Shown: positions 34,734 to 45,608 of the stretch, piece after piece
Numbering within the stretch: the first letter of the stretch is position 1
How the letters are laid out: every line of letters begins with the position of its first letter
NCBI GenBank assembly: GCA_947846985.1
Contig: CANTUZ010000004.1
Location: 48,035,672-48,099,671, forward strand
Source of the DNA: Fratercula arctica
Lineage: Eukaryota > Chordata > Aves > Charadriiformes > Alcidae
Length of the DNA: 64,000 nucleotides
Reading direction: 5' to 3'
Position numbers and translations under genes: made by a program
The notes under the pieces: generated by a model
Database searches by the model: none
What the model saw: only the letters and a program-made list of their open reading frames with translations
Told to the model about the DNA's origin: nothing

Positions 34734-35629
34734 ACACATCAGGAACACGTGCTGGCAAGGCGAAGCAGACAATATTGCAAAATTACCTTTGCACCACAAC
34801 TTGGTCTGATATTTTGTGTAGGTGCTGTGAATCTGGCAGGGGCATTATTTTTGGAATGATTTGGAAAAGGTTTCTGTCTTTTAGTGAATAGGGACTATTT
34901 TTGCTCTCTCCACCTCTGCAGCCAAATGCCGTAGTTGCACCAGGAGCCAAACTGCGATTAGCAAGATGAAATTGTGGGGTCGCTGGAATTGGTGGCCAAG
35001 CTCCAGTGCCTGGAGTGGAGCAGGGATTTCAAGGTCAAGCCCAGCACCTCCAGCCCTTCGAGGCAAATGTGTGAGTGTCTCACTACTCACTCCAGAGGCA
35101 GCAAACATCCAAGCTGTGACAAAGTTCAGAAAAGCTGGCCCTCACCCAGACTTCATCTTGACCTGACCTGGACCTCGGACCCAAAGAGAAATTGCACGCT
35201 TAGGGTGGGAAAGAGGAAATATTTCTCTGTCGGCTCCATTTCTGTGGCTGGCTGAAACTCTTCAGAGGTTTGAAATATTGGAATAAAGCCCCGGGGGAGA
35301 TGTAGCAGTGAGCAAAAATTGGGAGGTGGTCAAAGGTTAATGGGGAATTTATCATGGCTTTGCTATCTGGACATCACCTCTGCCTATATGGGGTATGCTG
35401 AGTGTTCCCAGCACTCCAAATTACCCAAAGTCAATGATTACTCCACATACAGTGCCCATTCCAGTTCTTGCAGATGCCAGTGGGAAAAAATCCCTGCAAT
35501 GTCCATTGGGAAATCAATCAGACACATGGAGTCATTGCAAAGTTTTTACATCTTTGTTTGGCTGGCCTGTTGGCAGAGAAAGATGTGACAAGAGTTAATG
35601 TCCAGAGTATGAAGCCAGACACATTTAAA

Positions 35630-35835
35630 TGGGAAATGCACACATTTTGGAAGGAGCTATCAAAGGAAGGGGCAGACACTGCATCTCTCAAAATCTTCAA
35701 AATTAAGGCTGGGTGCTTTGTGGACAGGGTGTTTCAGTCGGGTGCAAGATATTGGGAATGTTGTAAGGATACAGGGAGGCACCTAGTCCAGATGGGGGCA
35801 TCTGGTGGTCCCTTCTGGCCCTAAAGAAATGTAGT
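35630..35835 (+). mobile_element. Ancient CR1/L3-type LINE 3' end
   Basis: The stretch CATCTCTCAAAATCTTCAAA followed by AAGGCTGGGTGCTTTGTGGA resembles the conserved end of old CR1 ORF2, and GGTGGTCCCTTCTGGCCCTA is the typical 3' signature of ancient amniote CR1/L3 copies. Diverged, and without terminal octamers. Confidence 0.65.
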
Positions 35836-36273
35836 GGAGCTGCAGGGAAAAGGAGCTGCCAGCGCAAGTCCCCTGCCGCGCGGCTCCTGGCGAGCGCTGG
35901 AGCTGCACACATGCGCCACAGACCTTACAGCAACATTCGGCACATGGCAGCCTCGCTCAGGCTGCACACCCAGCTCCGCTTGCCTCCAGACTGGGAGTGT
36001 GTGACCTCAGCACTTCCCCGCTTATTACTACAGCAATGGTGTTGCTTCGATAAACTAGAGCTGTGGATCGACGTTTACTGTGTCTGCAAGAACCCCCCCC
36101 GTGTAAACAGCAGCGTAGCCCTGTGCGTACACACCCCCCTCCTCTACGCCATCAGCATTTTAGAAAATCTTAGTGGATTCACTGCAGTTGGTGTCATGAA
36201 GGATTTACATGTGAATTTGAATGTAAACACATGCGGTTAATGGCCTGCTCAGTTGCTTAAACTCGTTACTGGT

Positions 36274-36849
36274 TGTTGTGGTTTCAGCTGGGATGGAGTT
36301 AACTTTTTTGCTACCAGCCGGTGTAGGGCTATATTTTGGATTTGGGATGGGAATAGTGTGACAGCACACTGGTGGTTTTAGTTGTTCCTAAGCAATTAAG
36401 GTCTTTTCTGCTCCTCACACCACCCTGCCAGTGAGTAGGCTGGGAGTGCACAAGAATTTGGGAGGAGACACAGCTGGGACAGCTGACCCCAACTGACCAA
36501 AGGGATACTCCACACCATGTGACGTCATGCTCAGCGTATAAAGCTGGGGGAAGAAGAAGGAAGTGGGGGATATTTGGAGTTATGGTGTTTGTCTTCCCAA
36601 GTAGCCATCATGTGCGATGGTGCCCTGCTTTCCTGGAGATGGTGAACACCTGCCTGATGATGGGAAGTGGTGAATGAATTCCTTGTTTTGCTTTGCTTGT
36701 GTGCGTGGCTTTTGCTCCACCTATTAAACTCTCTTTACTCATGAGTTTTTCCTCACTTTTGCTCTTCTGATTTTCTTCTGCAGCCCAGCTGGGGGGAGGG
36801 AGCAAGTGGCTGTGTGGTCCTAGCTCCCACCCGCTGTTAAACCATGGCA
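36274..36849 (+). mobile_element. Solo LTR of an avian ERVL-like endogenous retrovirus, with 5-bp target duplication
   Basis: The 576-bp element begins TGTTGTGGTTT and ends AAACCATGGCA, imperfect inverted termini of TG...CA type. It is flanked on both sides by CTGGT (36269-36273 and 36850-36854), a perfect 5-bp target-site duplication typical of ERVL-class integrations. Internal promoter-like features are ordered as in an LTR: a CACACCATGTGACGTCATGC segment containing a CRE/AP-1-like TGACGTCA, TATAAA at 36537-36542, and ATTAAA at 36723-36728 followed by T-rich sequence. No gag, pol or env sequence flanks it, so internal sequence was lost by LTR-LTR recombination. The composition matches a family common in many bird genomes; I do not assign a library name. 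Confidence 0.93.
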
Positions 36850-37164
36850 CTGGTGTAAGTATCTTCAATCCCTTTTTGCCTTGCATGGGAGCCAGCCGGG
36901 ATCCTGCCTTGCCCTCGCCCTGGGGTGGACACAGCTCCCCTGGCACACTCATTTGGGCACGAGTGGTTGCACGTTGGGTTGTATAGTTTGGCCAAAGTGC
37001 CCCTACAGGTCTCCTACATGCACAGGATTTCAATGGGTTTTAGACCCACAAAGAGGGCACCCACGTGCATTTCTCTGCTTGTGGATTGATGTAGCAAAGG
37101 TGTGATGGGCATAGGCACAAAAATGCCTAGCTTTAAGAGTGGGTTTCACCTGTAAATCTCAGCA

Positions 37165-37235
37165 AGAATTTCACAGAGGGAGAAATGAGGCATGGAGGTA
37201 CTGGCCTCCCCAGGGCCAGGGTCTGTCATCCAAAT
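37165..37235 (+). mobile_element. Possible ancient MIR/L2-like tail
   Basis: TTTCACAGAGGGAGAAATGA followed by GGCATGGAGGTACTGGCCTC resembles the conserved tail of ancient vertebrate SINE/L2 repeats. It lies 310 bp after the solo LTR and is unrelated to it. Confidence 0.35.
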
Positions 37236-40200
37236 GTGCTGGGATGCACCCAGGCCACCCGCCAGGTCAGTTTAGCATTGTGAACCTGCCAGAAAATTTC
37301 CATAACTAGGAAACTCTTATTTCAGACTTTCTTACCAGCAATGCATTTCTTGCGCTCAGATTCTGTTTTTAAGTTTGCTACAAATGAAAAAAAAACAAAC
37401 CACAAAACAAATAAAAATACCACCCGAAAACAAAACCCACCAAACATGTGGAGTATTGTAGTTGAAAATAGGAAGTAATGGCTGATACAACCATATTTAA
37501 AACACTGGTGTTGCGTTGACTATTAAGCGGCACACACATATTGTCTACGTATAGAGTGGAGTCTGAAGGAAAGAGGATGCCCATTTCACACTGTGTGTTT
37601 AGCCCAGGCACCTCTGTGTGTGTTTACCAGCTTCAGGCCTCTGAGATCAGTTTGTGGAGCTATGCCCTTTATTTGTCCTTATTTTAGCTTTTACACTTTT
37701 TTCTCTCTTTTCCCTTCTGCCAGTCAGTTGTAATTAGGATTTAACATACCCCACAATATGTGTGGACATCAGCAAAGCAATGAATATTCTTTTTTTTTTC
37801 CCCCATTTTTGCTAACCAAATCCGGTCTGAAGTGCAATTTCTATCGGAGCTGATCTATGCTTTAGTGAGAGGAGTAATAAATAACCCTTTAGACTAGACT
37901 TCAAAATGCCTTTTTTTTTTTCTTTGATCTGAGTAATTAAAGAGTCAAGCTGCTGTTCCTGAGCGTTTTCTGATGGAATTACATGAGTTACACAGCTCTT
38001 CATTTGTATGTCATTAAGCATTATGTTTTATTGCTGCTGTTCAAACAATTAGTACCTAAATATGCCCCACATTCTCATAAAGAGGCAGTAGCAGTGTTAA
38101 TGTTAATGTTAATGCCCTGGTTAAGAGTTTGTTTCCATCCAGAGTCCACCATCGTGCTTGAATGCCATTTAATATCAATCAGATCTTTATTGATGCCCTT
38201 CTGAAGTTGTTCTCTTCTGCAGTCATTTAACTGTGCAGTGAAGTGAGGATAAGTCGAACAATAAAGTTAAGTAAAAATGGCATTTCTCTTAACACAGGAA
38301 TTTTTTTAAGTTCATTGCAAGTTTTGGTTATAAAAAGGCCAGTGCTTCATGGTGATCAGTCATTTTGACATTTTTATGGTGTTTTTATTACCCCTGGCTC
38401 ATTTCCATACGAAAGGGAACATTTGTAACAATACTTGCTCGCGCTGTTATGATTGGGATTGTGCTTTTGCCGCACTTTGTTCGGCTGTTGCTGTGCGCAG
38501 TAATGCTCTTGGCACACGTCTTCCCAGACCCTGCGGTGTGTTTATTCAAAAGGAAGGAAAAAGAAGTGTCTACTAAAACAATAAACTACTACTGCTTGCG
38601 TTAACGTGGACATAACTTCCTTGTTCTGCAGACAATCGGTTAGCAAAGCTGTTAGGTAAACTTGCTCCTTCACTGTTGAAAAAATAAATATTCACGAAGC
38701 TTACAGCCACGTTTTCCTGTGCTTTTTTATCAGGTTGAAAATGGTGAAGGATTTTGAAGCTAATGATTTAGTCAGAGAGATGAGGATGGAGGCCCAGATC
38801 CTGAAACCAGCAGGAGCTGGGATCTGAAGTCTTGCTGAGGACGGGGGTAAGGGCTGAAGGCAAATCTTGCCAAGTTATTTCAATATTGATGCTATTAATA
38901 TAGAAAATTGAAAATACTAATATTTTCACTAATACTGCCTAAGACAGGAGCTGAATATGAATAGAGGAGTTGTGAATGATAATAAGAAGGAGCAATTAAA
39001 AAAGAGGGGGAGACGTGACATGTCACAGGAGGTTTCCACAGTGAAGTCAAATTATTGCTTTGGCTGGTTCACGTGAGTTGGAGCCTGGGAGGCAGCCAGG
39101 GGCTGCTGTGGGATGCTCCCCCTGGATCTGGGACAAACCAGAGCACTCAATTCCCGCTGTAACAGACAATTTCTCTTGAGAGCATCACTGGAGAACATCT
39201 TTCACTTAAGGCATGTTCTTGCCTTGCCTGGATTTCAAAGACAAATAAGGATGTGTTTTAAGGACATGATTCATCCTTCTTAAGCGAGGTAACAAAGTTA
39301 GGGACAGAGTCATCATGAGCTTCCTTAAATAGTGAAGAGAAACTGGCACTTCCCGAAGGTGGTTTGGTTTCTGGGTGGAGACAAAGACGCCCAATGATGT
39401 TTACTGTTCCACTGAAGCCAACAAGATGAGTTAAATTTGTCATCCAGGTACCACGAAACAAAAGGATGAACCTGGCTTTGGCACTGAAATGCAACACTGG
39501 AAAACTACAAAGATATGCAGCAAATTGGTGAAGTGTTCATCTACATTAAATTTGCCCAAATCTGGTGGAGATCTCAGCAAATAATTGTGACTTTCTTTAT
39601 CCCTCTAAGCCTGGGAGGATGGTGTCCTCCTGAACTCTCCCTGTCCATAGGAACAGGAAACAAAATGAGGGAGTCAGAGGGGAGAGGCGTGCAGGGTGGG
39701 ATTGCCTGCTGGTACAAGCCCCAGCTTTCATCGCATGGCTCCAGCTGCGGTTTGCCGGCCTTGGCCACAAGCTGCCCGCTTGTCATGGTTGAATAAGAGC
39801 AAAGAGCTCTCCTGCTTGACATCAGAAGAGACGCACTTTGATGTATATCTGAAACCCTCTTCCAAATGTGCGTGCACAATAGAGGCTGCATGTAAGGACA
39901 GGCATGACCTGATATCAGAGAAAAGTGATAAAACACTTTTCTCTCGTTTTGGTGTGTTAAGACCTAATACCCCCATATGCCAGAAGAAGATTTGTAAGGG
40001 GGCATAAAGTCAGCACAACTCTGTCTGCACTTGTTTTTTGGTTCCTTGACAGTGCTGCAGGGGCCTCTGTGCAAAGATGACTCTGTGATCAGCATTTAAA
40101 GTGCAAGTCCCTGCAGTAATTAATCTGATTTGCCATCTTTTGCTAGAACCGGCACCTACAAACCAAAAGACAGAAAGCAAAATGGGCAGAACAAGGTCAA

Positions 40201-40299
40201 AAATCATCTACTTGTTAAATAATTTCAGGGGAAAACATGACATACGTTGTGTAGGTAAATGACTGAATGCCTCCTCCATTTCCGGAGTGTCTGCACTCC

Positions 40300-40425
40300 A
40301 GACACCTTTGCTCACTTATTCTCACTACATCCCTGTGAATTATAGTGATAATTACTCTCACTGTATAGAAGAGACACTGAAATACAGAGAAATGAAAAGG
40401 TTTTTTTTAGCGCAGGAAGAGCAGA
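40300..40425 (+). mobile_element. Possible ancient MIR/L2-like tail
   Basis: CTACATCCCTGTGAATTATA and GAGACACTGAAATACAGAGA follow the pattern of the old vertebrate SINE/LINE tail usually written as allelic decay of 'GAAACTGAGGCACAGAGAGG'. Highly diverged. Confidence 0.35.
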
Positions 40426-40909
40426 GATTTGGACTTGGATCCATGCACCATATTGATGTCTGTCCTAAGCCATCACCTTCCTCATTAAATCAGCAGTGCT
40501 TCTTTGACACGGGGAAATCACAGGACATCTGCTGCCTTTCAGACCATTAGTGATAGCAAACCAAGACGAAGATCAATTACTTCCCAAACCTGAGCTGGTG
40601 ATAGAGTGAAGATACTGGAGGCCATACTTGGGTGGCTGCGTTCCAGCGCTGAGCTCAGTTTCTCAGTCAGTGGAAGGCACAGATGACTTGTTAGTCCATT
40701 CAGGGACTTGACTTATCCTTGTTTCTCCAAAACCATAGTTTAAAAGCTGGAGCTCTTTCCCCAGCTGCTGAGCGAGGCCATCAGAGTGGTTTGGGTTGAA
40801 CTTGGCCTCATGGAAGTGACTGGGAGTCTTATGCTGGAATTCTTGGCAGAATAGCTCATTTCTCTTAAGAAGCCACCAGCTTTCTGACAACTGCTGTCAT
40901 CAGCACTGA

Positions 40910-41951
40910 TGTGGTGGGTGGACCCTGGCTGGATGCCATGTGCCCACCAAAGCCGCTCTATCACTCCCCTCCTCAGCTGGACATGGGGAGAGAAAATATA
41001 TCGAGATAAGGACAGGGAGAGATCACTCAGCAGTTACCATCACAGGCAAACCAGACTCAGCTCCAGGAAATTAATTTATTGCCAATTATAAGTCACAGTA
41101 GGGTAGTGAGAAATAAGACCTAATCTTAAAACACCTTACCCCCATCCCTCCCTTCTTTCTGGGCTCAACTTCTCTCCTGATTTTCTCTACCTCCTCCCTG
41201 ACAGCAGCTCAGGGGGATGGGCAATGGGGGTTGTGGTCAGTTCATCACATGTTGTCTCTGCCGCTCCTTCCTCCTCATGGGGAGGACTCCTCACACTCTT
41301 CCCATGCTCCAGCATGGGGTCCTTCCCACAGGAGACAGTTCTCCACAAACTTCTCCAATGTGAATCTTTCCCACAGGGTGCGGTCCTTCAGGAACAGGCT
41401 TCTCCAGCATGGGTCCCTTGCAGGATCACAAGTCCTGCCACAAAATCTGCTCTCTCCACAGGGTCACAGGTTCTGCCAGGATCCTGCTCCAACGTGGGTT
41501 TCCCATGGGGTCACAGCCTCCTTCAGGCATCCACCTGCTCCTGCATGGTATCCTCCATGGGCTGTGGGTGGATATCTGCTGCACAGTGATCTCACCATGT
41601 GAGACCTGCCTCACCATGGTGTTCACCATGGGCTGCAGGGGAATCTCTGCTATGGTGTCTGGAGCACCCCCTCCTTCTTCACTGACCTTTGTGTCTGCAG
41701 AGTTGTTCCTCTCACATATTCTCACTCCCTTCTTCTGGCTGCTGCTGCCCAGGGTCTTTTTTCCCCCTTCTTAAATATGCTATCACTGAGGCATCGCTGA
41801 TGGGCTTGGCTTTGGCCAGCAGCAGGTCTGTCTTGGAGCTGTCTGGCATTGGCTCTATTGGACATAGAGGAAGCTTCTAGCAGCTTCCCACAGAAGCCAC
41901 CCCTGTAGCCCCCTGCCCACTGCCAAAACCTTGCCATGCAAAACCAATACA
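40910..41951 (-). mobile_element. Solo LTR (about 1.04 kb) of an avian endogenous retrovirus, antisense, with 5-bp target duplication
   Basis: The + strand runs TGTGGTGGGTGG... to ...AACCAATACA and is flanked by ACTGA at 40905-40909 and 41952-41956, a perfect 5-bp duplication. Orientation is judged from the - strand: it starts TGTATTGGTTTTG, has a TATTTAAG TATA-like box (about 41770-41777), and has AATAAA as the complement of TTTATT at 41075-41080 near its 3' end. The interior has diverged tandem units built on TCCAGCATGGG / CCCATGGGGTCACA, which I recognise from a widespread bird LTR family. No retroviral genes are attached. Open frames on both strands inside it come from the repeat structure and are not genes. 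Confidence 0.9.
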
Positions 41952-44714
41952 ACTGAGCAATGTCACTTTTTTTTCTTTTTTTTTTTTTTTTTCTGGGTTA
42001 AGTATGTGCAAGAGAAATATGAAGGGAAACTTTGCTTTGCACCGTCCTGTAAGACCTGTGCAAGATGTGTTAAGATCAAAGCTTTGTCCTACAGCTACTA
42101 CAGAAAGTTAGTTGTGTGTGGTTCCAGCTCATGCACATCCAGCATTCAAAAGCTTTTATCAAAGACCATGTGTTGTCCTTCAGAAAGCTGGGGGGGTGGG
42201 GGGAGGGGGAAGATAAATAATTCACATTTCAACCAGCATTAAATGGAAACTTTACCAAGCAGATTCAAATTATTTAATAAACACTGATAAATCCCTCCAG
42301 GAGTATCAGGCAACAAATGATAGACAAAATTTTGGCAGTGAAGAGAAGTGGCTGCTTCCAACAATTATGGATGACCAGACTGTCTAGGAAACATGTTTGG
42401 ATTGTTAATCTTGATACTTTTTCGTTGTTGAGATTCTAGCTGGAGGCACCAGTACAGGGAAAAAAGGATGTGGACTTTTCATAACAATTTGGAGTTAAAT
42501 TTTGGATGTTTGGCTATTCAGAATTAAAAAAAAGTCATAAAAAGTTTTGCGTTTCCAAAGCCTTCAATATTTGTAGCATTTGAAAAATTTTATCATAAAG
42601 ATATATTCTTAATGCTTTTTAATTTTCCAGAAGCCAATGAAGAGTGTTTACAGACACAAAACCTGTTATTGCTGTTTTCAATCATGAAGTTACAGTAAGC
42701 ATTTTATGATGGTTGCTTTAATATATGTGTCACTGGTATTGGTGATATGGAAACTCATTTTATTGTTTCCAAGACTGACAAATATTCGAGCTGTCCCATG
42801 GTTGTATTTGTAATATTGTAAATTGATGTCCCTAGGTTATTCCACAGTATTTGGAGCTCGGAAGGTAGATTTTTTTTTAAATGTAGTGCATCGAATGTTG
42901 AGCATTGGAGACACATTTTAGCCTCTAGCAATGCCTGCGCAGTATGTAAGGAGGAATAGCCAATAACTCCCGTTTTTCCAAGGGGAAATACTGCACACTG
43001 GAAGCACTCAAAGTCAAGTCTGTGTGGGACCCACAGCCTGGAGTGCTCTTCTGTACAACCCTTCTCTCAAAATCCAGTCAGTGTCTCCTTTTAAAACACA
43101 ACCAGAGGATTTGCCAGCCTTTAATGTGATGATCTAGTGGTTGTAACTCTCACTGAAGGTGTGGGAGAAGGGCTCTCTACACCCCAGTCCCTACAAGTTT
43201 TCCAGCCAAAGCCCCGGAAAGTGCCCCAAATCCTTACTAAGCACCCTCGGTGAGGCGCACTGATGCTTGCTATTGTGTGTGGATGAAAACAAGAGTTGTG
43301 GGCCAGTCAGGGAAAGGAGGCAAGTGGCTTGCTTTCAAACTCCGAGATGAAGCAGCATGAGAGCTGTTCAGATGACACTCCGGCCCCCCCACCTCCTTGC
43401 AGCCACCTTAATTCCCCCTGGACCCTCAGCAGCTTTGTGAGGGATGGCTTTGCAGGGGAACTATCACCTCAGGGCAGGCTGTCACACCTCTCAGCCATGT
43501 GTCCTGGAAGAGGAATGATGTCTCTGCTGAAAGGCTGGAAGAGATGGCTTGAAAATGGCTTCATCTACAGTATCTAATGCAGGCAAGCTAGGGAGAGAGC
43601 AAGTTGCCAGGAGTCATATTTGGAAGTCTTTCATGGCCATCATCTGCCATCATCTCAAGCCAAGAATCATAAGCATTATAACAAGGAGATATACTTGAGC
43701 ACAGAGGATTACAATTTTCTCAAGGATTGTTGTCATAAACCCCATAGTGGGTAGAGCTTAACATAGTTTATGATAATAACTGAGTATCACATTGCCCATA
43801 GCATCAAAAAATGACAGCAAAATTCAGGAGCAGGTGGGCAGTTTTAATTATATAGGCTCCAAAGGGAATAAACACTGGGATGGTTTTTGCTGTCTGGTAT
43901 GAGTCAGTCCACAATGACCCTACTGGTGTGATTTGGTGAGAATAAAACATCTAGCCCATATTTAACCATACAAAGTATCTTTTTTTCCCCCTCCTCCTCT
44001 CCCTGTGAGAACAGAGAAAATAGGATTTGTAGGAGGAACTGGGGGATGTAATACTGTCAGTGATTTGCACATATCAGGGGCTGAAACATCAGACGGAGGA
44101 AGTACCCGAACAGCTGGGACTGCAACAGATGTTCTCCAGACAGCTCTGCCTCATGAAGATGTAGTATAGTAATAGGTCATGTTACAGAAACAGAAAATTA
44201 AAAAGAGTGATTTTACATGCATGAGCACTGGCTCCCCGGGCCTGGTGGTATGAGTGACACTGAACAGGGAAAGGCAGCTGGGAGCCTTCTGAAGAGATCA
44301 TTGTGTCCCTTGCCACCAGGACGTGCTTTTCTAGCATATAGATGTCTCTAGCAGGAACAACAGGACTCCCGGTACTCAAACACAGAAGGGGTGAGCGCAA
44401 AATCCCCTTGCCATTCATGCAATTTAAGGGTGGATTCTCAATTACTCGGTGCCTCTGCTTCAAGGCTTTTAGCCTCTTCCGCTGCTGCTCTCCCCCCAGG
44501 TCACTGAGCAGGGTGTTTCTTGTGTACTGACATAGAAACGGGAATAGCCATAGGACTTGCAGCAACTTTCCTGGAAATTTCCCTAGATGCTTACCTTTAG
44601 TCCTCAGACATGGTCAGAAGAGCCTCAAGGTGGTGATTTCCCACCAAGACCTCCGTCGCAGTCACCGCCACTTCAACCCAAGGCCTCCCAGAGGAGGTCC
44701 CAGTGTGGTCAGGA

Positions 44715-44745
44715 CAGCCACTACCTTTGGTCTTGGTAGTGGCTG
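44715..44745. repeat. Perfect 11-bp inverted repeat
   Basis: CAGCCACTACC (44715-44725) and GGTAGTGGCTG (44735-44745) are exact complements around a 9-base loop. Short enough to be chance in a 64-kb window. Confidence 0.85.
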
Positions 44746-44764
44746 CTGTTTGCATGCCCCTAAA

Positions 44765-44860
44765 AGGGGCACTAAACCTTCCTTTCCTTCATACTAAGAG
44801 AGTGTCCTAACCACCAGGTCATAGGGTTTCTTGGGAGCAGTCCAGTCTTTTCCTTGAAGC
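44765..44860 (+). mobile_element. Possible second copy of a SINE-like fossil
   Basis: GAGAGTGTCCTAACCACCAG followed by GTCATAGGGTTTCTTGGGAG resembles the downstream half of the same ancient repeat type as the copy at 12838. No B-box remains. Confidence 0.3.
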
Positions 44861-45594
44861 TGAGCTGTTTTGCAGCCAGGAATGCAATAGGGATGAGGTC
44901 AGAATGTGAACAGGGAGCAGAGAGCGCAATATCTTGTACTATTATTACTTTTCTCCCCAAACTGGGCATCCATTACTTCCACAATGAGCAGCATCCGAAA
45001 AAAGAAACTGTCCTTCTTCACTCTTTCCCTTTGGGTACATAGAGGAATTTGTTACTTTCCTGGCTGATTGCTCTATTTTAATATGTCCCCACAGTTTTCC
45101 TCATTTACTTATTTTCATCACAAAACTGAAGGTTACCCTCTTACATTCTGAATATGCACTCCTCAATATGTTTCAATATGTTATCATTACTGATGTTTTT
45201 CATGGGTATTTTATGCACTATTGCCACTATGACACTCTAAAAAAACTCCAACAGTAAATGGAAATGGACTCCATAGGCTATTAAATATATTTAAGTAAAC
45301 ACATTAAGCAAGCATTAAGAAAAGTGAGTACTCTTAACTCGATGAAATGAGACTGCAAGAACACAAGGGCCCCATAACGGCAGTTTCATTACAAGCAGAC
45401 TCCTGTACGCATATTCACATGTTCCAGCCCTCTCTCCTAATATGAGAAAAGTGTGATCTGTCATGTCTTTGCATGATATCACTGCTCTGCTGGCATTTAA
45501 ATAATTGCAGTACATGGTGAATTGCTTGGCACCAAAGACATCGCTGTCCCAGGTGGAAGGGCCCCACTTTATTGTGTCTCTCCAAGTTCATCAA

Positions 45595-45608
45595 GTTCCC
45601 ATAGCAAC
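45595..45608. promoter_or_regulatory. Candidate RFX (X-box) binding site
   Basis: GTTCCCATAGCAAC fits the RFX X-box pattern GTHNYYATRRNAAC at every position. The surrounding 45440-45780 block is free of recognisable repeats and looks unique. A match this good is expected by chance roughly once per few windows of this size, so function is unproven. Confidence 0.35.

Larger units (their letters stand above)
31436..36268. other. Intergenic DNA between FGFRL1 and the first solo LTR
   Basis: No coding gene recognised. It holds the perfect hairpin (32699-32754), an A17 run, a possible terminal exon (34377-34500), a TG microsatellite, an old CR1/L3 end (35630-35835) and a CpG-rich patch (35861-36150). 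The rest looks unique and A+T-rich. Confidence 0.8.
36855..40904. other. Intergenic DNA between the two solo LTRs
   Basis: No gene recognised. Block 37690-38320 is A+T-rich, repeat-free and full of homeodomain- and forkhead-like words, including a triple TTAATG at 38098-38113; it reads like candidate regulatory DNA. A possible MIR/L2-like remnant occurs at 37165 and another at 40300. Confidence 0.75.

Noticed and set aside
41224..41774. Three overlapping frames of about 120 codons
   Set aside because: They lie entirely inside the antisense solo LTR and are produced by its internal repeats.
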